Under the pieces are notes generated by a model. The model was not told where the DNA came from, did not search any database, and saw only the letters and a program-made list of their open reading frames with translations. Below are positions 1 to 11,500 of a stretch of 64,000 nucleotides of DNA, one piece after another. This DNA is from Cephalopachus bancanus (lineage: Eukaryota; Chordata; Mammalia; Primates; Tarsiidae). The stretch spans positions 7,427,501-7,491,500 of the forward strand of contig JAPVLO010000133.1 in NCBI GenBank assembly GCA_027257055.1, written 5' to 3'. Positions within the stretch are counted from its first letter, which is position 1. Each line of letters starts with the position of its first letter. Both the position numbers and the translations under genes were made by a program.

Positions 1-188
1 TGAGGTTCCTGGTTGCATGCAGGAAAGCTCAGAAATGTTTCTGATCTTTCTGTGGTCTCCATTCTTCAACTTCATTCAGTTATAAAGTCCTGTTGTTTTG
101 TTTTGTTTCCTTCAAGATACCTCTTATTTCAATCTCTATTGTTCAAGTTAATAACAAAAACAGAAACGCTTATTGAGACTCCATTATG

Positions 189-485
189 GACCGGGCATGG
201 TGACTCACGCCTGTAATTCCAGCACTTTGAGAGGCTGAAGTGAGAGGATTGCCTGAGCCCACGGGTTTGAGACCAAGCCTGGGCAACTTGGTGAGACCTC
301 ATCTCTACAATAAATAAAAAAATTAGCCAGGCATAGTGGCATGTGCCTGTAATTCCAGCTACTTGAAAGGCTGAGGTGGAAGGATCACCTGAGCCCAGCA
401 GGTCGAGGCTGCAGTGGCCATGCACATGCCACTGCATTCCAGCCTGGGCGACAGTGTGAGACTCCAACCAAAAAAAAAAAAAAAA
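189..485 (+). mobile_element. Alu dimer, older member of the local AluJ-derived lineage
   Basis: A full two-arm 7SL-derived SINE. The left arm opens with a GGCTCACGCC-type box A region, a CTACAATAAAT linker joins the arms, and a right arm ends in an A-tail. It is flanked by a 12-bp duplication (AGACTCCATTAT at 177-188, AGACTCAATTAT at 485-496, one mismatch). It keeps the CAACTTGG stretch in the left arm that the youngest copies have lost. Many scattered substitutions indicate an older insertion. It encodes no protein. Confidence 0.93.
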
Positions 486-1229
486 GACTCAATTATGTGC
501 TGGGTAGTTAAAGGTGTTCAGGGTATTGTGCTAGTGAAGGGACACACACAGGGGCCAGCAAATACGATTTCATGATATGGGATCATTGCAGAGTACAATG
601 TGCAGCACAGTCGCTGACAAGAGAACAATGAATTCAAACTAGGAAAGTCAAGGACATGTTTTTGAGACATGACATACTAAGTCCACTGTCCATAGTTAGT
701 GAGGCCAGAGTACATAGTGTGAATCAGAAAGTTATAGGAAATAAGACCACAAAGCCACCAAGTCAATCATCCTAGTCAAGGAGTGCGTCGCACACACCTA
801 GATCATTGTCTCCACTTTCTAGCTGCTTCTGATGCCTCCCGTTTCTCCTTCATCTGTTTAATAAGAATTTATTTTACAGAGTATTTAGCATGAGTTTTCA
901 AAGCACTGTTATGTATAGTACCCATTAAGCATCAAGTGTATGTTGACCCAGCACTCCTTGATGTGACATACCCAAGTTCCAAATGCTTGCCACGTACCTA
1001 TGCATTTTGTATATTCCTGCCAAAAGGTCCATGCATTTTGTATATTTCTGCCAAATTAACAGAGCTGTGGTTATCATTCTACTGCTCAAAAACTTTTGTT
1101 GGCTCCCTGCTGTCCTGTATCAGCAAGAAGAGCCTCTTGGTTTGATGTTTGCAAGACTATCCATAATGTGAAAATACTGTACACATTTAATCTTATTCTC
1201 TACTGCTCAACAAAATGTGCCTTTGTGTT
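486..1229. other. No recognised gene; short direct duplication inside
   Basis: I see no coding or RNA gene. A 25-26 bp block built around TGCATTTTGTATATT occurs twice, at about 1000-1026 and 1031-1056, separated by a few bases and with one or two differences. This is a small local duplication. Confidence 0.5.
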
Positions 1230-1560
1230 TTGATTACCTATTGATGTCTAGCAAACTACCCCAAAACTAATTGGCTTAAAATGACAATAATATGATAACT
1301 CATGATCAGAAATTCAAGTAGTTCTTAACTGGGTGATTCCTCTGTTCTGCCTTGGACTGACTGAGGTCTCTTAGGATGCAGATGCGGCTGATCTGGTCTG
1401 AAGGGTCTGAGATGGCTTTGTTCACCTATTTGTTGTCCTCCAAGAGATGGCTGGAAGGCCTGGTTCAGCTGGGACCGCTGACTGAAATGTCTGCATGTGG
1501 CATCTTCATCACAGAGGCATGACATGACTTATTTGGCTCCCGAACAGTGTCCTAATAGAG
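1230..1560. repeat. Probable ancient interspersed repeat
   Basis: The segment starts with text resembling ACTACCCCAAAACT...TGGCTTAAAA, followed by clauses typical of an old mammalian repeat family (AGCTGGG, GATGGCT). The same opening theme recurs near 20430 and 44820. I cannot name the family confidently; an LTR or DNA-transposon relic is possible. Confidence 0.4.
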
Positions 1561-2668
1561 TAAAGGGGAAGTGCGCGGCATCTTCTGTTCTGCTTGGGAG
1601 GTTATTTTGTTTTGTCTCACCTCCACTCCACTCTGTAATAGAAAAGAGAGCTGCATGCCACCTGAGACTTGAGAGAATGGGATTGCATGAGAGCGTGACT
1701 GCCTGGAAACACAGACCATGGTCCACAGCACGCGTGGCTTTAGTCAAACAATCCTCATCACACCAGCATGCACCACACACCTGGACCTTAAGCCATGCTG
1801 ACTCCCCCCAGATTCCATCCCACCCTCATCTGACTTACCCAGACCCTGCCTCTCTTTCAAGGCTTGTTCAAGTTTCATCTTGAGCATTCGAAATCTTTCT
1901 TTGAATACTCTAACTTGTAAAAAAAAATACTCCCCATCTTTGTGATATGACAGCATTTATAGTGGGGCAATCGGAATGGAAAGGAGGAGATGGGTTGGAA
2001 TATTTGGGTGGCAGAATGAACAGGGCCGGATGCCTATTTCAATGCTGTAGGCTAGTGACAGGAGTCAGGCAGAGGTGACACTGTGATCCCAAGCCTCGAT
2101 AGCTGAGCTGCCATTTAGAGTCATGAGACACCAGATGGGCAATGGTTTGGGAGACACTGTGAACTCCCTGCTGAACGTGCCACTTTGGAGGCATAGAGAG
2201 AGAGCCGGGGAGGGGGCTTTTGGGCAAGGGAAGAGGAGAGGTGGTGGGAGATAGCTGGGGGTAGGGAGACAGGTCTGGGAGCCTCCTGCAAGGAGGTGAC
2301 AGCTGGAGCTGTGGGTTGAATCTGTGGAGATGGAGCACAAACGACCAATGGCAAATGGGGGAAGGTGGGTGATAGACATGAGGCTAGACAAAGAGTAAAG
2401 GGAGAGTCAGGAAGAGACCTAGGGGTGCTGGGAGGGCAGGTCTCCATAGCTGGGAGGCAAGAAGGTGACGATGGCCACAGGGAGCATGAGGGGAGCCTGG
2501 TCACACCAGGGTCAGGGGCCATGGGACTGGGAAACAGAAGCAGTGAGGCCTCATGGCCGCTTTCCAGAAGTTCATCATGAAGGAAAACAGGCATCTTCCA
2601 CAATAGGGTCCCAGACAGAACTCCACTGATGACAGTTCCTCCTGGGTGGCAGTCACGACAGGAGGCAA
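1561..2668. other. No recognised feature
   Basis: Unique-looking DNA. Open frames up to 209 codons on the minus strand (2121-2750) have low-complexity Pro/Ser/Leu composition, match no family I know, and run into the adjacent TG microsatellite, so I do not call them genes. Confidence 0.5.
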
Positions 2669-2714
2669 TGTGTGCAAGTGTGTGTATGTGTGTGTACATG
2701 TTTGTGTGTGTGTA
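2669..2714. repeat. (TG)n microsatellite, imperfect
   Basis: Alternating TG tracts interrupted by A and C (TGTGTATGTG, TGTGTACATG) over about 45 bp. Confidence 0.85.
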
Positions 2715-2816
2715 CACTATGAGCAGTGTTCTCCAAGCCCAGCTCTGCATTCAAACCACTGGAAGAGCCAGGTACACTTTCTTTTAAAAAAAAAATTAAT
2801 AATTTTTTTTTAATAA

Positions 2817-2942
2817 TTTTTTTTTTTTGTAGAGATAAGGGTCTCTTTACACTGCCCGGGCTGGTCTCAAATTCCTGGCCTTGAGTGATCCTCCTGCTTT
2901 GGCCTCCCAAAGTGCTGGGATTACAGGCACGAGCCACCACAA
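2817..2942 (-). mobile_element. Free left Alu monomer (FLAM-like), antisense
   Basis: A T-run followed by GTAGAGATAAGG and ending near GGGATTACAGGCACGAGCC is the reverse complement of a single Alu left arm with no right arm. This fits the monomeric 7SL-derived elements that predate dimeric Alu. Substitutions are frequent, so it is old. Confidence 0.8.
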
Positions 2943-3249
2943 AAAGGTCCCAAATAAGACTTACAGAATGAGTATTTCCATGATAGGCTCCAAAAACCTG
3001 CAGGCTGAAACATGTTGACAGACTGACTTCAGGATGCGGGGCTACCCAGGGGCCCTGGAATGCTGTCTTCATGGGGGTAGGGTGAAAATGGAATTGAGCT
3101 GTTAGAATGAAAAATGGTAACATGAAAACCGCAGTAAGAACTCAAGATCAAAGAGGTAAGAATGAAAGACATCCTCCAATAGAAGGCTAGTGTTTTCGTA
3201 TATAAAGAGTATATATTATAGCTACAGAACTCCACTTTACATAAATGTT
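2943..3249. other. No recognised feature
   Basis: Short unique segment between the Alu monomer and the TC tract; nothing recognisable. Confidence 0.5.
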
Positions 3250-3273
3250 CTTTTCTTTCTCTCCTCTCTCTCC

Positions 3274-3308
<35 letters not shown>

Positions 3309-3310
3309 TT
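3250..3310. repeat. (TC)n polypyrimidine microsatellite
   Basis: Uninterrupted pyrimidines dominated by CT dinucleotides, with a longest clean CT run at about 3282-3308. Confidence 0.9.
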
Positions 3311-3972
3311 TGACTCAGCAAGCAACGTGGACAATTTTATGAAAATCCATCATCACAATTCCAAGCCGTTTTCCTTTTCCTTTTTTTTAACTGACTGGGA
3401 GAGGAGGGTAAAAGGAATGTGGTCTGTAAGGCGAGCTCAACCTCAAGAATTTTTTTTAAACCAAACACTCTTTCTGACTATTTGGTGTCTGGACGTTGGC
3501 TGTTGGGGGAGGGGAGGAGCGGGGCTGTGGGGTGGGACTTTTGCCACTTCCTGGGAGGTGCCTGGGCTTAACCCTTCAGGGTGGGACACACTCGGGCCTT
3601 GGCCAGGAGCGGGTCCAGCCCGACGTCTTCTCTCACATCCTTCAGGGGTTGTTTCCTTTCCCCAGTCCTCAGGGAAAGACCAGCGTTCCTGGGAGGTGGA
3701 CAGCAGTGACACTTAGATGCTGGTGACATGGCCCCCGCATCTTCACACTTTCTTGTGTTCATCCAAAACACGGAAACAAACAGTGCTACACTGTGTTATC
3801 ACGTTTAGATTCGAATCAATTCATGGGGTGATGTTGTGTGCTTTTCCAAGACAATCTTTGTCAAAATGGGGTATCTGGCTTTTGTTGTGAGACTAGCGTG
3901 CAGGAAAGGGTTACCAGGGCCTGCCTCTTCTTGATGGAGAACAGCTGGAGAGGAAAGCACAGCCGGCTGCGC
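3311..3972. other. No recognised feature
   Basis: Moderately GC-rich around 3500-3720, with overlapping open frames on both strands that lack any recognised domain. No exon supported. Confidence 0.5.
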
Positions 3973-4236
3973 AGTCTAGCTCACCCCACACCCCACCGCC
4001 TCCCCCCTCGGCTCTGGAGTTTAGCTTACCCCACACCCCACCGCCTCCCCCTTGGCCCTGGAGTCTAACTCACCCCACACCCCAATGCCTCCTCCCTTGA
4101 CTCTGGAGTCTAGCTCATCCCACACCCCACTGCCACCCCCTCGGCTCTGGAGTCTAGCTCACCCCACACCCCACCAACTCTCTCCTTGGCTCTGGAGTTT
4201 AGCTCATCCCATACCCCACCGCCTCCTTCCTGCAGT
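3973..4236. repeat. Minisatellite, 44-45 bp unit, about 6 copies
   Basis: Successive units read AGTCTAGCTCACCCCACACC followed by a C-rich stretch and GGCTCTGG. Units vary by a few substitutions and by 44 versus 45 bp. The open frames that cross the array are a by-product of the repeat. Confidence 0.93.
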
Positions 4237-4987
4237 CCCCTGCCAAGTTGAACTCCAGCACCAGCAGGAAGATGACTTTGGCTCATCTACTGTGGAGGAC
4301 TAAGGACGAGGCTATCACAGCATAAGAGCAGGTATTAAACGCAGCAACCTGTGTGCAGCCTCCAAGATTCATGACTAGAGTGTTGCTGCAGAGAAGGAAT
4401 GATTCAGGATAAGGAGTGATCTCAGCCCTACTGAGAGCCAGGGCTGGAATTGGAGGCCCCAAACCAAAAACCACAATCAAGCCTGAGCGCTCTGTGTCTT
4501 CAATTACGGGACACGTGTGTGCGTTTGCCACCTGTGAGTTACAGCAGATAACAGCTCCCATTGTCTCCTAATCAGTATCTTACAGAGCGAGCTCACTTTC
4601 TACAAACCAACAAGGACACCGAGATGGAGTGGCCACAAGACGGCACGCCCTTGGGTCAAAATTGCCACTTGGGCTGTGGAGAGCCCACATGATTCATGAG
4701 GTCCCTAACTAGACACGTCGAGGAACTACCCATTACATTTTCCCCAGGTCAGAATAAGTGCTTTAAATAGCAAGCAGGAAGGAGAGCTTGAGATGTTGAT
4801 CTCAGAGTGGTCTCTCTGTCTCCCAGATGAAATGTCCATGTATAACCTCCATCTTTTGAGTTAAACTGTCTCCAAGAAAACAAAAGCAGCCCATGTAAAT
4901 CCAAGGACAGCCTGGGTGGACCCAATATGCTTAAATTCTCTTGTGAAAGCCACAAGACTGTCTTAAAAGATAGAAGCTGGAAATCTA
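4237..4987. other. No recognised feature
   Basis: Unique-looking sequence; frames of up to 92 codons without recognisable domains. Confidence 0.5.
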
Positions 4988-5094
4988 GAGAAGGATGGAG
5001 GGAGGGAGGGAAGGCAGAGAGAGAGAAAAAAAGAGGAAAGAAAAAGAAGAGAAAAAGAAAGAGAGGAAGGAGAGACAGAGACAGAGGGAGAGAG

Positions 5095-5132
<38 letters not shown>
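4988..5132. repeat. Purine-rich GA/GGGA/GAAA tract ending in (GA)n
   Basis: The + strand is almost pure purine for about 140 bp. It starts as GGAG/GGGA blocks, continues as AAAG blocks and ends in about 15 perfect GA units. Confidence 0.9.
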
Positions 5133-5134
<2 letters not shown>

Positions 5135-5186
5135 GATCACAGAAGTTTCATAGCGCACACATTCTCCTCTAGAAAAGGACAGCTAG

Positions 5187-5546
5187 TCTCTGCTGAAGGC
5201 TGGGGCCAACTCCCCCTGCAAGGATGAGGACGAGGACGAGGATGCCTCTCCCCTGACCAGCTCCCCCTCTGAGGACGCCTCCCCGCCCTCGCAGAGGGAG
5301 GCTGAGCCACGCTGGCTTCTGGGTGGGGGGAAGGCCTGCGCGCAGCCACCCGGGCTGAGCTCCAGCAGGTCAGCTATGTGGCACTGCTGCTATTGTTGGA
5401 CAGAATTCTTTCCTCATGACACATTTCTTCTCAGTTTAATAGAAAGTGCAGTTCTTGGTGTTTTTCTCCTCATGATCTTGAAGGAAATCAGAAATGAGAA
5501 GACTGTTTATTCCCTATCTTACAAAGGCTGGTTGCTGAATCTGTAG
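5187..5546 (+). other. Stop-free frame with acidic Asp/Glu run (possible exon remnant)
   Basis: A frame without stops runs from the base after TAG at 5184-5186 to TAG at 5544-5546, about 119 codons, without an early ATG. Its first part contains CKDEDEDEDASPLTSSPSED (from about 5217) in an unusually GC-rich 150-bp patch. A pyrimidine-rich TTCTCCTCTAG just upstream (5162-5172) could act as a splice acceptor, and CAG|GTCAGC near 5366-5370 would be a weak donor. I do not recognise the protein. The acidic run comes from a short GAGGAC repeat and may be chance. Low confidence as coding sequence. Confidence 0.2.
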
Positions 5547-5577
5547 CTCAATACTTCTGTATAGAAAATGAGTTGTA

Positions 5578-5864
5578 GCCGGGCTCGGTGGCTCAGCCTG
5601 TAATCCCGCACCTTTGGGAGGCTGAGGTGAGTGAATTGCCTGAGCCCGCGGGTTCGAGACCCGCCTGGGCAGCGAGACCTCATCTCTACAATAAATCAAA
5701 AAATCAGCTGGGTGTGGTAGCTCGTGCCTGTAATTCCAGCTACTTGGAAGGCTGAGGCGGAAGGATCGCCGGAGCCCAGCAGGTCGAGGCTGCGGTGGCC
5801 GGGAGCGGCCACTGCACTCCAGTCTGGGCGACAGAGTGAGACTCCAACTCAAAAAAAAAAAAAA
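5578..5864 (+). mobile_element. Young Alu, 5-bp-deletion subfamily
   Basis: Full-length dimer with an A14 tail, flanked by a perfect 15-bp duplication (AGAAAATGAGTTGTA at 5563-5577 and 5864-5878). The left arm reads CTGGGCAGCGAGACC, lacking the five bases ACTTG present in older copies. It carries GGAGCGGCCACTGC and ends ACTCCAACTC. A perfect TSD and few scattered changes suggest recent insertion. Confidence 0.96.
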
Positions 5865-5879
5865 GAAAATGAGTTGTAA

Positions 5880-6486
5880 GAAGACAGGGAAAAAAGCAAG
5901 AGTTGGTGAGCACTGAAAGATGAATATTCAAGCAGAGGCTGTGAGGTGCCAATGTGGAAGGGTCTGTTAGGGTTGACTGGCTGTCTTTGATGGACTCTGG
6001 TGGTGTGGTGCTTTGCTTTGAATTAGTTGTGTGAATTTAATGGTCAGGCTCATCTTGTCCCTGTCATATATGTTCAGGGCAACTTCTGGAGCTTGGACAT
6101 TAAGCTTTTTGACAAGTTATTAAAATCTTGGCAAGAACAGGAATGGAGGGGCACGATCTCTGGGCATCATTTCTTTCACCTGTAAATTGGGGACAGTATT
6201 TTCTTATCATACTTATAAAAGATGATGAACAGAACCATCATCTGTGACTTCACCAATCACTCTTGAAAATCAAATGGACAGGATTTGCAAATTATACACC
6301 AGTGACTCTCACCTGGGGAAGGTGGAGGAACAGGAGTGGTGGTCATCTATGCTTTTCACTTAAGACTGTGGCCATATTTGAGGACACCCATTCATACTCT
6401 TTTCCCTAACCTTAGGTACTGAGGCTTCCAGTAAATTCAAATAAGATAGAATTTGCATGGTCAATGGTCACTGAGCAGGGCATTCT
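5880..6486. other. No recognised feature
   Basis: AT-richer unique sequence; nothing recognisable as gene or repeat. Confidence 0.5.

Positions 6487-6528
<42 letters not shown>
6487..6528. repeat. (TA)n(GA)n compound microsatellite
   Basis: Eight TA units pass directly into about 13 GA units. Confidence 0.93.
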
Positions 6529-6645
6529 AATTCTGGGTCCCACCCCAGACCTACAGAACAGAGTCTCTAGGTGTGGCCCAGCAAGCCATATTCTAACAAG
6601 CCCCCAGGTGAGTCTAATGCCCCATCTGAGGACCACTGAGCTGTC
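6529..6645 (+). repeat. hAT-Charlie-type relic, MER20-like
   Basis: The phrases TCTAACAAGCCCCCAGGTGA and TGAGGACCACTGAG resemble the 3' half of a short non-autonomous hAT family (MER20-like) as I remember it. The 5' part is replaced or interrupted by the preceding microsatellite. The family name is from memory. Confidence 0.5.
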
Positions 6646-7112
6646 CAACCCTGCTGATGACTTGGCCACACACCTGCTTGCACAATGACAATAACCGTTG
6701 TTTCTCAGCCACTGCTTCTCTCTCCTCCTTTGCGTTGGCCACTCATGATCTTCCTAGAGCACCATTTCGATCCTTTGTTGCTCCTCTCAGGTGGTCTGGG
6801 GGCCCTGGTTACCTGCCCCACACATGTTTACAGCTATCAAAGCTAACAGGTCCTCATGAGGAAGTCTAGCCATAGAGAAGACATTCAGAGGTAAGGAAGT
6901 AGGGCAAAGGTGCCTGTCCATGGATGCTACCTGTCTGCATCTAGTGAAGTGTGGGTGACAGCCAAGGGAACAAGAGATACAGCAGGGAAACATGCAGACC
7001 GGGTGTGTAGTCAGAGGGGAAGCATGTCCAGGGCTCAAGTCACTGCCTTGTGATATTTGTCACGGTCAGACACCTTCCTTTCTTTCTTGGAGTCAGCTCG
7101 GGGGCGGGGGTG
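6646..7112. other. No recognised feature
   Basis: Unique-looking; no convincing coding or repeat signal. Confidence 0.5.
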
Positions 7113-7493
7113 AGCTTGCCAGGGCTGCCTTAACAAAGTACCACAATCCCATGGCTTAAACAACAGGAGCCTGTTCTCCCACGGCTGAGAGTTTGGGAAC
7201 TTGAGATGAAGGCGTCACAGGACTGGCTCCTTCAAGGACTGTGAGGGCGTCTGTCCTCGGCCTGTGGGTGACCCTTGCCTCCTTGCTGCATCTTCATGTT
7301 GCCTTTCCTCTGTGCCCATCTCTTCCCCTTTTAGAAAGACACCAGTCCTACTGGACTACAGCCCATCCTGATGACCCTATTTTGAATTGATTATCTATTT
7401 AGAAACTCTGTCTTCAAATAAGGCCATATTCTGAGGTACTAAGGGTTGGGATTCTACATACACACATTGGGGGACATAATCCAACCCATAACA
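7113..7493 (-). mobile_element. MaLR-type solo LTR (MLT1/MST-like), antisense
   Basis: Read on the minus strand it begins TGTTATGGGTTGGATTATGT, passes a block resembling CTCAGAATATGGCC, and ends near GGTACTTTGTTAAGGCAGCC. This is the layout of mammalian MaLR LTRs. No internal or paired LTR sequence is adjacent, so it is a solo LTR. Substitutions and small gaps mark it as ancient. No protein is encoded. Confidence 0.68.
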
Positions 7494-8439
7494 TGTCACT
7501 ACACTCTCCTGTATGCTCCAGGCATCCCCCAAGGACTAGCATGCAGGAGCATGGCGAGTGGAACAGGTGCTGTCCAGAGCAATGAGGGGAAAACATTCTA
7601 CCAGGAAAGAGCTCTCCGACTAGTGCTGACCCTGGAATGAACATCAGCGCTGAGGTTCCTTTAGAGACTTCTGGTCTGACCTCATTGTTTTGACGAAAGC
7701 ACCCACTGAAGGCAGGGACTTGGCCACAGTCGCAGGTGCTGAGGGGATTTGATCAGGGTTTGACCTCACTCCAGTGCTGTGAGTCAACTGCATCCCTAAG
7801 CGGTAAAGAGACTGGACCAAGTCCCAGCAAAGCCTGGGCCCACCAGACTCAGTTCTTCCCAGAGTCTGTGCCCTCTGTGGCTGGTGTGTCCTGCTGGGCT
7901 GTCAGATGCGCTCCGAGTGTGGCAGGATTCCATCCTTTTGTGTTTTACTTTCCAAAGTTATCTTGCTGCCTGAGATGACTGTATTCCTATGAGCTGGGAG
8001 AGATTGTGGCTTTTCTCCATCACAATGTATTTCCTCCATATTTTCACTGGACAGTATTTGCTTGGCTTTATATTTCTTAACTTGTTGTTGGTTAGAACTC
8101 TTGTAATAATTGGTATAGCAGAAATTAAAAAAAAAAACCTGATAAGTCATTTCTAGTCAAAAGGCACCTATTTCCTGCAAACGGTCAGAAAGAAAACAAT
8201 AAATCCAGATAGCTCTTAATCTTTTAAGACATACAGCTGCAGAAAAAGAAGTGTCGATCAGTTTCTGCCCTTGAAAAAATTTGGAATAAAGTCTCATTAA
8301 TTTAGACTTAATTGTGAGTTTTTATTCTATGAATAAGCTGAATAACACACATAAGATCATAAGGGGAAAGATTAATTAGAGGAAAAGTTTTCCAAGTCTA
8401 CAAGAAGTCAGCAGGTAAAGAGGTAATTCTCCCTTGTTA
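7494..8439. other. No recognised feature
   Basis: Mixed unique sequence with no supported gene or repeat. Confidence 0.5.
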
Positions 8440-8525
8440 TCCATTCTGTCTCTAGCTTCCAGCACACTGCTGGCAGATAATACGTGCTCAGTAAGTTTGT
8501 GTTGAAAGAAAGGATGAATAAATGC
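8440..8525 (+). repeat. L2/MIR-type 3' tail
   Basis: CACACTGCTGGCAGATAATACGTGCTCAGTAAG followed by GAAAGAAAGGATGAATAAATG resembles the common tail of ancient L2/MIR elements (AGTAGGTGCTCAATAAATG...TGAATGAATG). Confidence 0.6.
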
Positions 8526-11500
8526 ATAAAAACATAGTGACAATATAAGCAGATGTTGGCAATACTTGGGCTGGTGCCTGGATACGCTATTCTAATTGCA
8601 AATTTTGCTTCGTTATTTATTAAATTTGAATCTCAACGAAGCAGTTCTCAGTCTAGTTTTAATTACCATAGGTTCTTTAAAGCAATAAGCCTGAATTTCA
8701 TTAAAAGAATTACATTACCCAAACTTCATTAATTCATAGTCTTTTCCCCCTTTATTCAGTATGGCATGGTGAGGTCTAATTTCATTGAAATGACCCAGAG
8801 GGAAGTAAGTGATACCAAATTGGAGACAAGAAAACTGATTAAAGAAAAGACAAATGTTTACCAGATCCCTGTCTTTCTTCGTGAAAGTCAACCTCACCTG
8901 AGAGAGGAGGAAAAAGAAACCAAATATATTTTTAGAGCATACAGATGGATGAATGTGGCTGTCTTTGGGGTGCCTGAGAATTGTTTAGAAGTATAGAAGA
9001 TAATCACAACTTTACAGATGAGAATCATAATAATCTCCCCTGATGGGGCAAACACCATCCCCCATGCGGAAGAAGCAACCTTTAGATCCAACTGGTTGAG
9101 TCAATCCTATCAGAATAGTATACTATTTCTTGCTCAACCTTGCTTGACTCTAGAAGGAAAATAAATGCTTAAAACATTGTTGCCTTGTAACTCTTGTTCC
9201 CATTCTTTATTTTAAACTTCCATGTCTTTTATGCTCATGATTGAGCTAGATGGGTGCAGATCAGTCTCCTCGCCAAATTTTACCATTTACAGGGCAAAAC
9301 TAAACTTGGCATTGGGAGGCAAATCCATTTGTCTTCTCTGGTGGTCAGCTGAGCGTGGCACCAGCCTCACCTCAGTGAGTGGAACAGGCCTGTCGTTCCC
9401 CTTCAACTAGGAGCCAGAGCTGATGGTCATCAAGAGGAAGGAGGAGAGAGAGGAAGAACAGCTTCCTTTGGCTAATCTCACTGTTTTATTTTGGTCTACT
9501 ATCAGGTTTTCAGCAGACAATCATTGCTTTTCCTGATTGCTGTTGCTCGTTTTCATGCCGATTGGTGTTGTATTTGCCCTGACAGGTTCACTGTGCTGTT
9601 GGCTTTTCTAGGAATGTGTCTTTCCCCCAAACATCAGTGTGTTGTCCTTGGGCCCCCTGCTCTCATGCAGCAAGTACAACTCTGCCTGGGAAGCCATTGC
9701 CCTCTTTGTTACTGGCAACAACGCTCTATTGTCCTAATGAGAAGCTGCTATGTCATAATCAGATTTCATAGAGACGACAACTCGTGAGGTTTCTTAAATT
9801 GCTGAGAGTGACCAGGATGTTGGAAAATATCAGTAAGAGCTGCCATCTTTTGGTAACACTCCACCTCCCAAGCCTGGAGCATATACTTAGAATTAATCCT
9901 GCAGCACCCTCAAGATGCTGGATTTCTTTCCCCACCTTAGACAAGTGAGAACACCTCAGATCCGCACCGGACTTCCAACTCAGGGCAGAACTTGGATCAG
10001 AACAAGCCTTGCCCACATGGAAGCCCACAGCTGGCCCCTTAATAGCTACTCTGCAGGTGTTCTGTGACCCAGTAGCAAAAAACAAAGCTTCTAAGCATCT
10101 GGATCCCTTGAAACTGTCCCTTTAAGATTTCACTAATCCTAACTTATACTCCACATCTCTTTAATAAAATTAAGTTATTTTTAAAAATTTCACTTTTCAG
10201 AATACCAAAAAAGCCTCTACTCCATTGCGATGATTCCCAATTAAGAGAAAACTAGGAAAAAGATCAAAACAGAAACATGAACTTAACAAATGAACTTAAC
10301 AAAATATTCTCTTCCCCCATATGCCTTCGTGGCACTTACACAGTCAGAGTTCTTTTTGACTTGTAGCCAGAAAGAACAGGGTAATAGACTTGAGAGCAGA
10401 AACAGATGTGGGCGAGCTGGGGGCTGGCCAAGGGGACGGTAATGTTCTAGACAGATGCAGGCGCAGACCTGGAGGATAAAGTCGCCCTAAAGCTGTGGTT
10501 ATCTCCGTTAACCAGGCACCAAACGGTGGGACACCGCACATTGTCGTGGGTGACTCTGAAACGTGGCCCTTAAGTCTCGTGTGCAGAGCTCCATTCCCTT
10601 CCAGATGTTCTTCGGCTCTTTCCTAAGCATGATGGGTCCCCAGCCCTGAATGGTTGCCAATGTTTCTGTGGCTGCCTTTTCCACGGGGCAGTCACGTTCT
10701 TCCACCGTGACACGCGGGAAGACAGAACGGGAGACAACAGGATTTTCCCATGGGATGCGATTACGAGTTGTTGTCAATGCATTTGCTTTCTGTGTTTGTG
10801 AACGGCAGGGTGCTCTAAACGAACAAGCAGGATAAAAAGTCCTTGGCCTTGAATTCTTTCCCAGCCGACTGTTTCCAGCGGTTTGCGAGCGCCGTCCAGG
10901 AGGAGAGCCGTGGTGTCCAGAAAAAACAGCCTGCTGGCCAAACCAAGCAATCTACTTGAGTGGGCAAAGCCATTAATGTCTGAAGCGAGGGACAGTGCTA
11001 TCCTTCCTTCCCTCGCTGGTGGACCCAAGTCCTGAATTTTAATAGGAAATCTAACCCCGAATAGATAGCTGGGTGGGCATTGGGCTCTTGGCAGGTAATC
11101 AGTGTCTCTTCATTAAGAACTGAAATTCTTTAAAATAAGCTTTCCCATTGGGACTGATTGAAAGACATAAAATCTATTATCACCATCTCTGGATTCCCTC
11201 CTGTCTTTCCCAGGGGTCAAAAGTCTTCATGACAGCATACAGTCATCCTCAAATTGGATGCCTCTGAAAGGGGCTTTATTATTTAAGGCATCTCCAGTAG
11301 AAGACAACAGAGTTTTCCTTTGCAAAGTAACACCGTAAACATGGCAGGTTGCCAATTAGCACATTTACCTATGATGTTTAGTTTATTTTATTTTTTACTT
11401 TTAAGCAAAGGTGAAGAACGAAGCTATTCCTGCGAGAAATCACTTTTCTTTGTTCTCCAGATAATGTCAGAGGTCACTTTCTACAGCTTTCTGTACCCTT

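Noticed and set aside
2121..2750. 209-codon minus-strand frame, the longest listed
   Set aside because: Its start is next to a TG microsatellite whose complement encodes a His/Thr run. The rest is low-complexity Pro/Ser without domains.
10690..10900. CpG island promoter
   Set aside because: CpG density is only moderately raised and the segment is short. No TATA-like element or first exon was evident.
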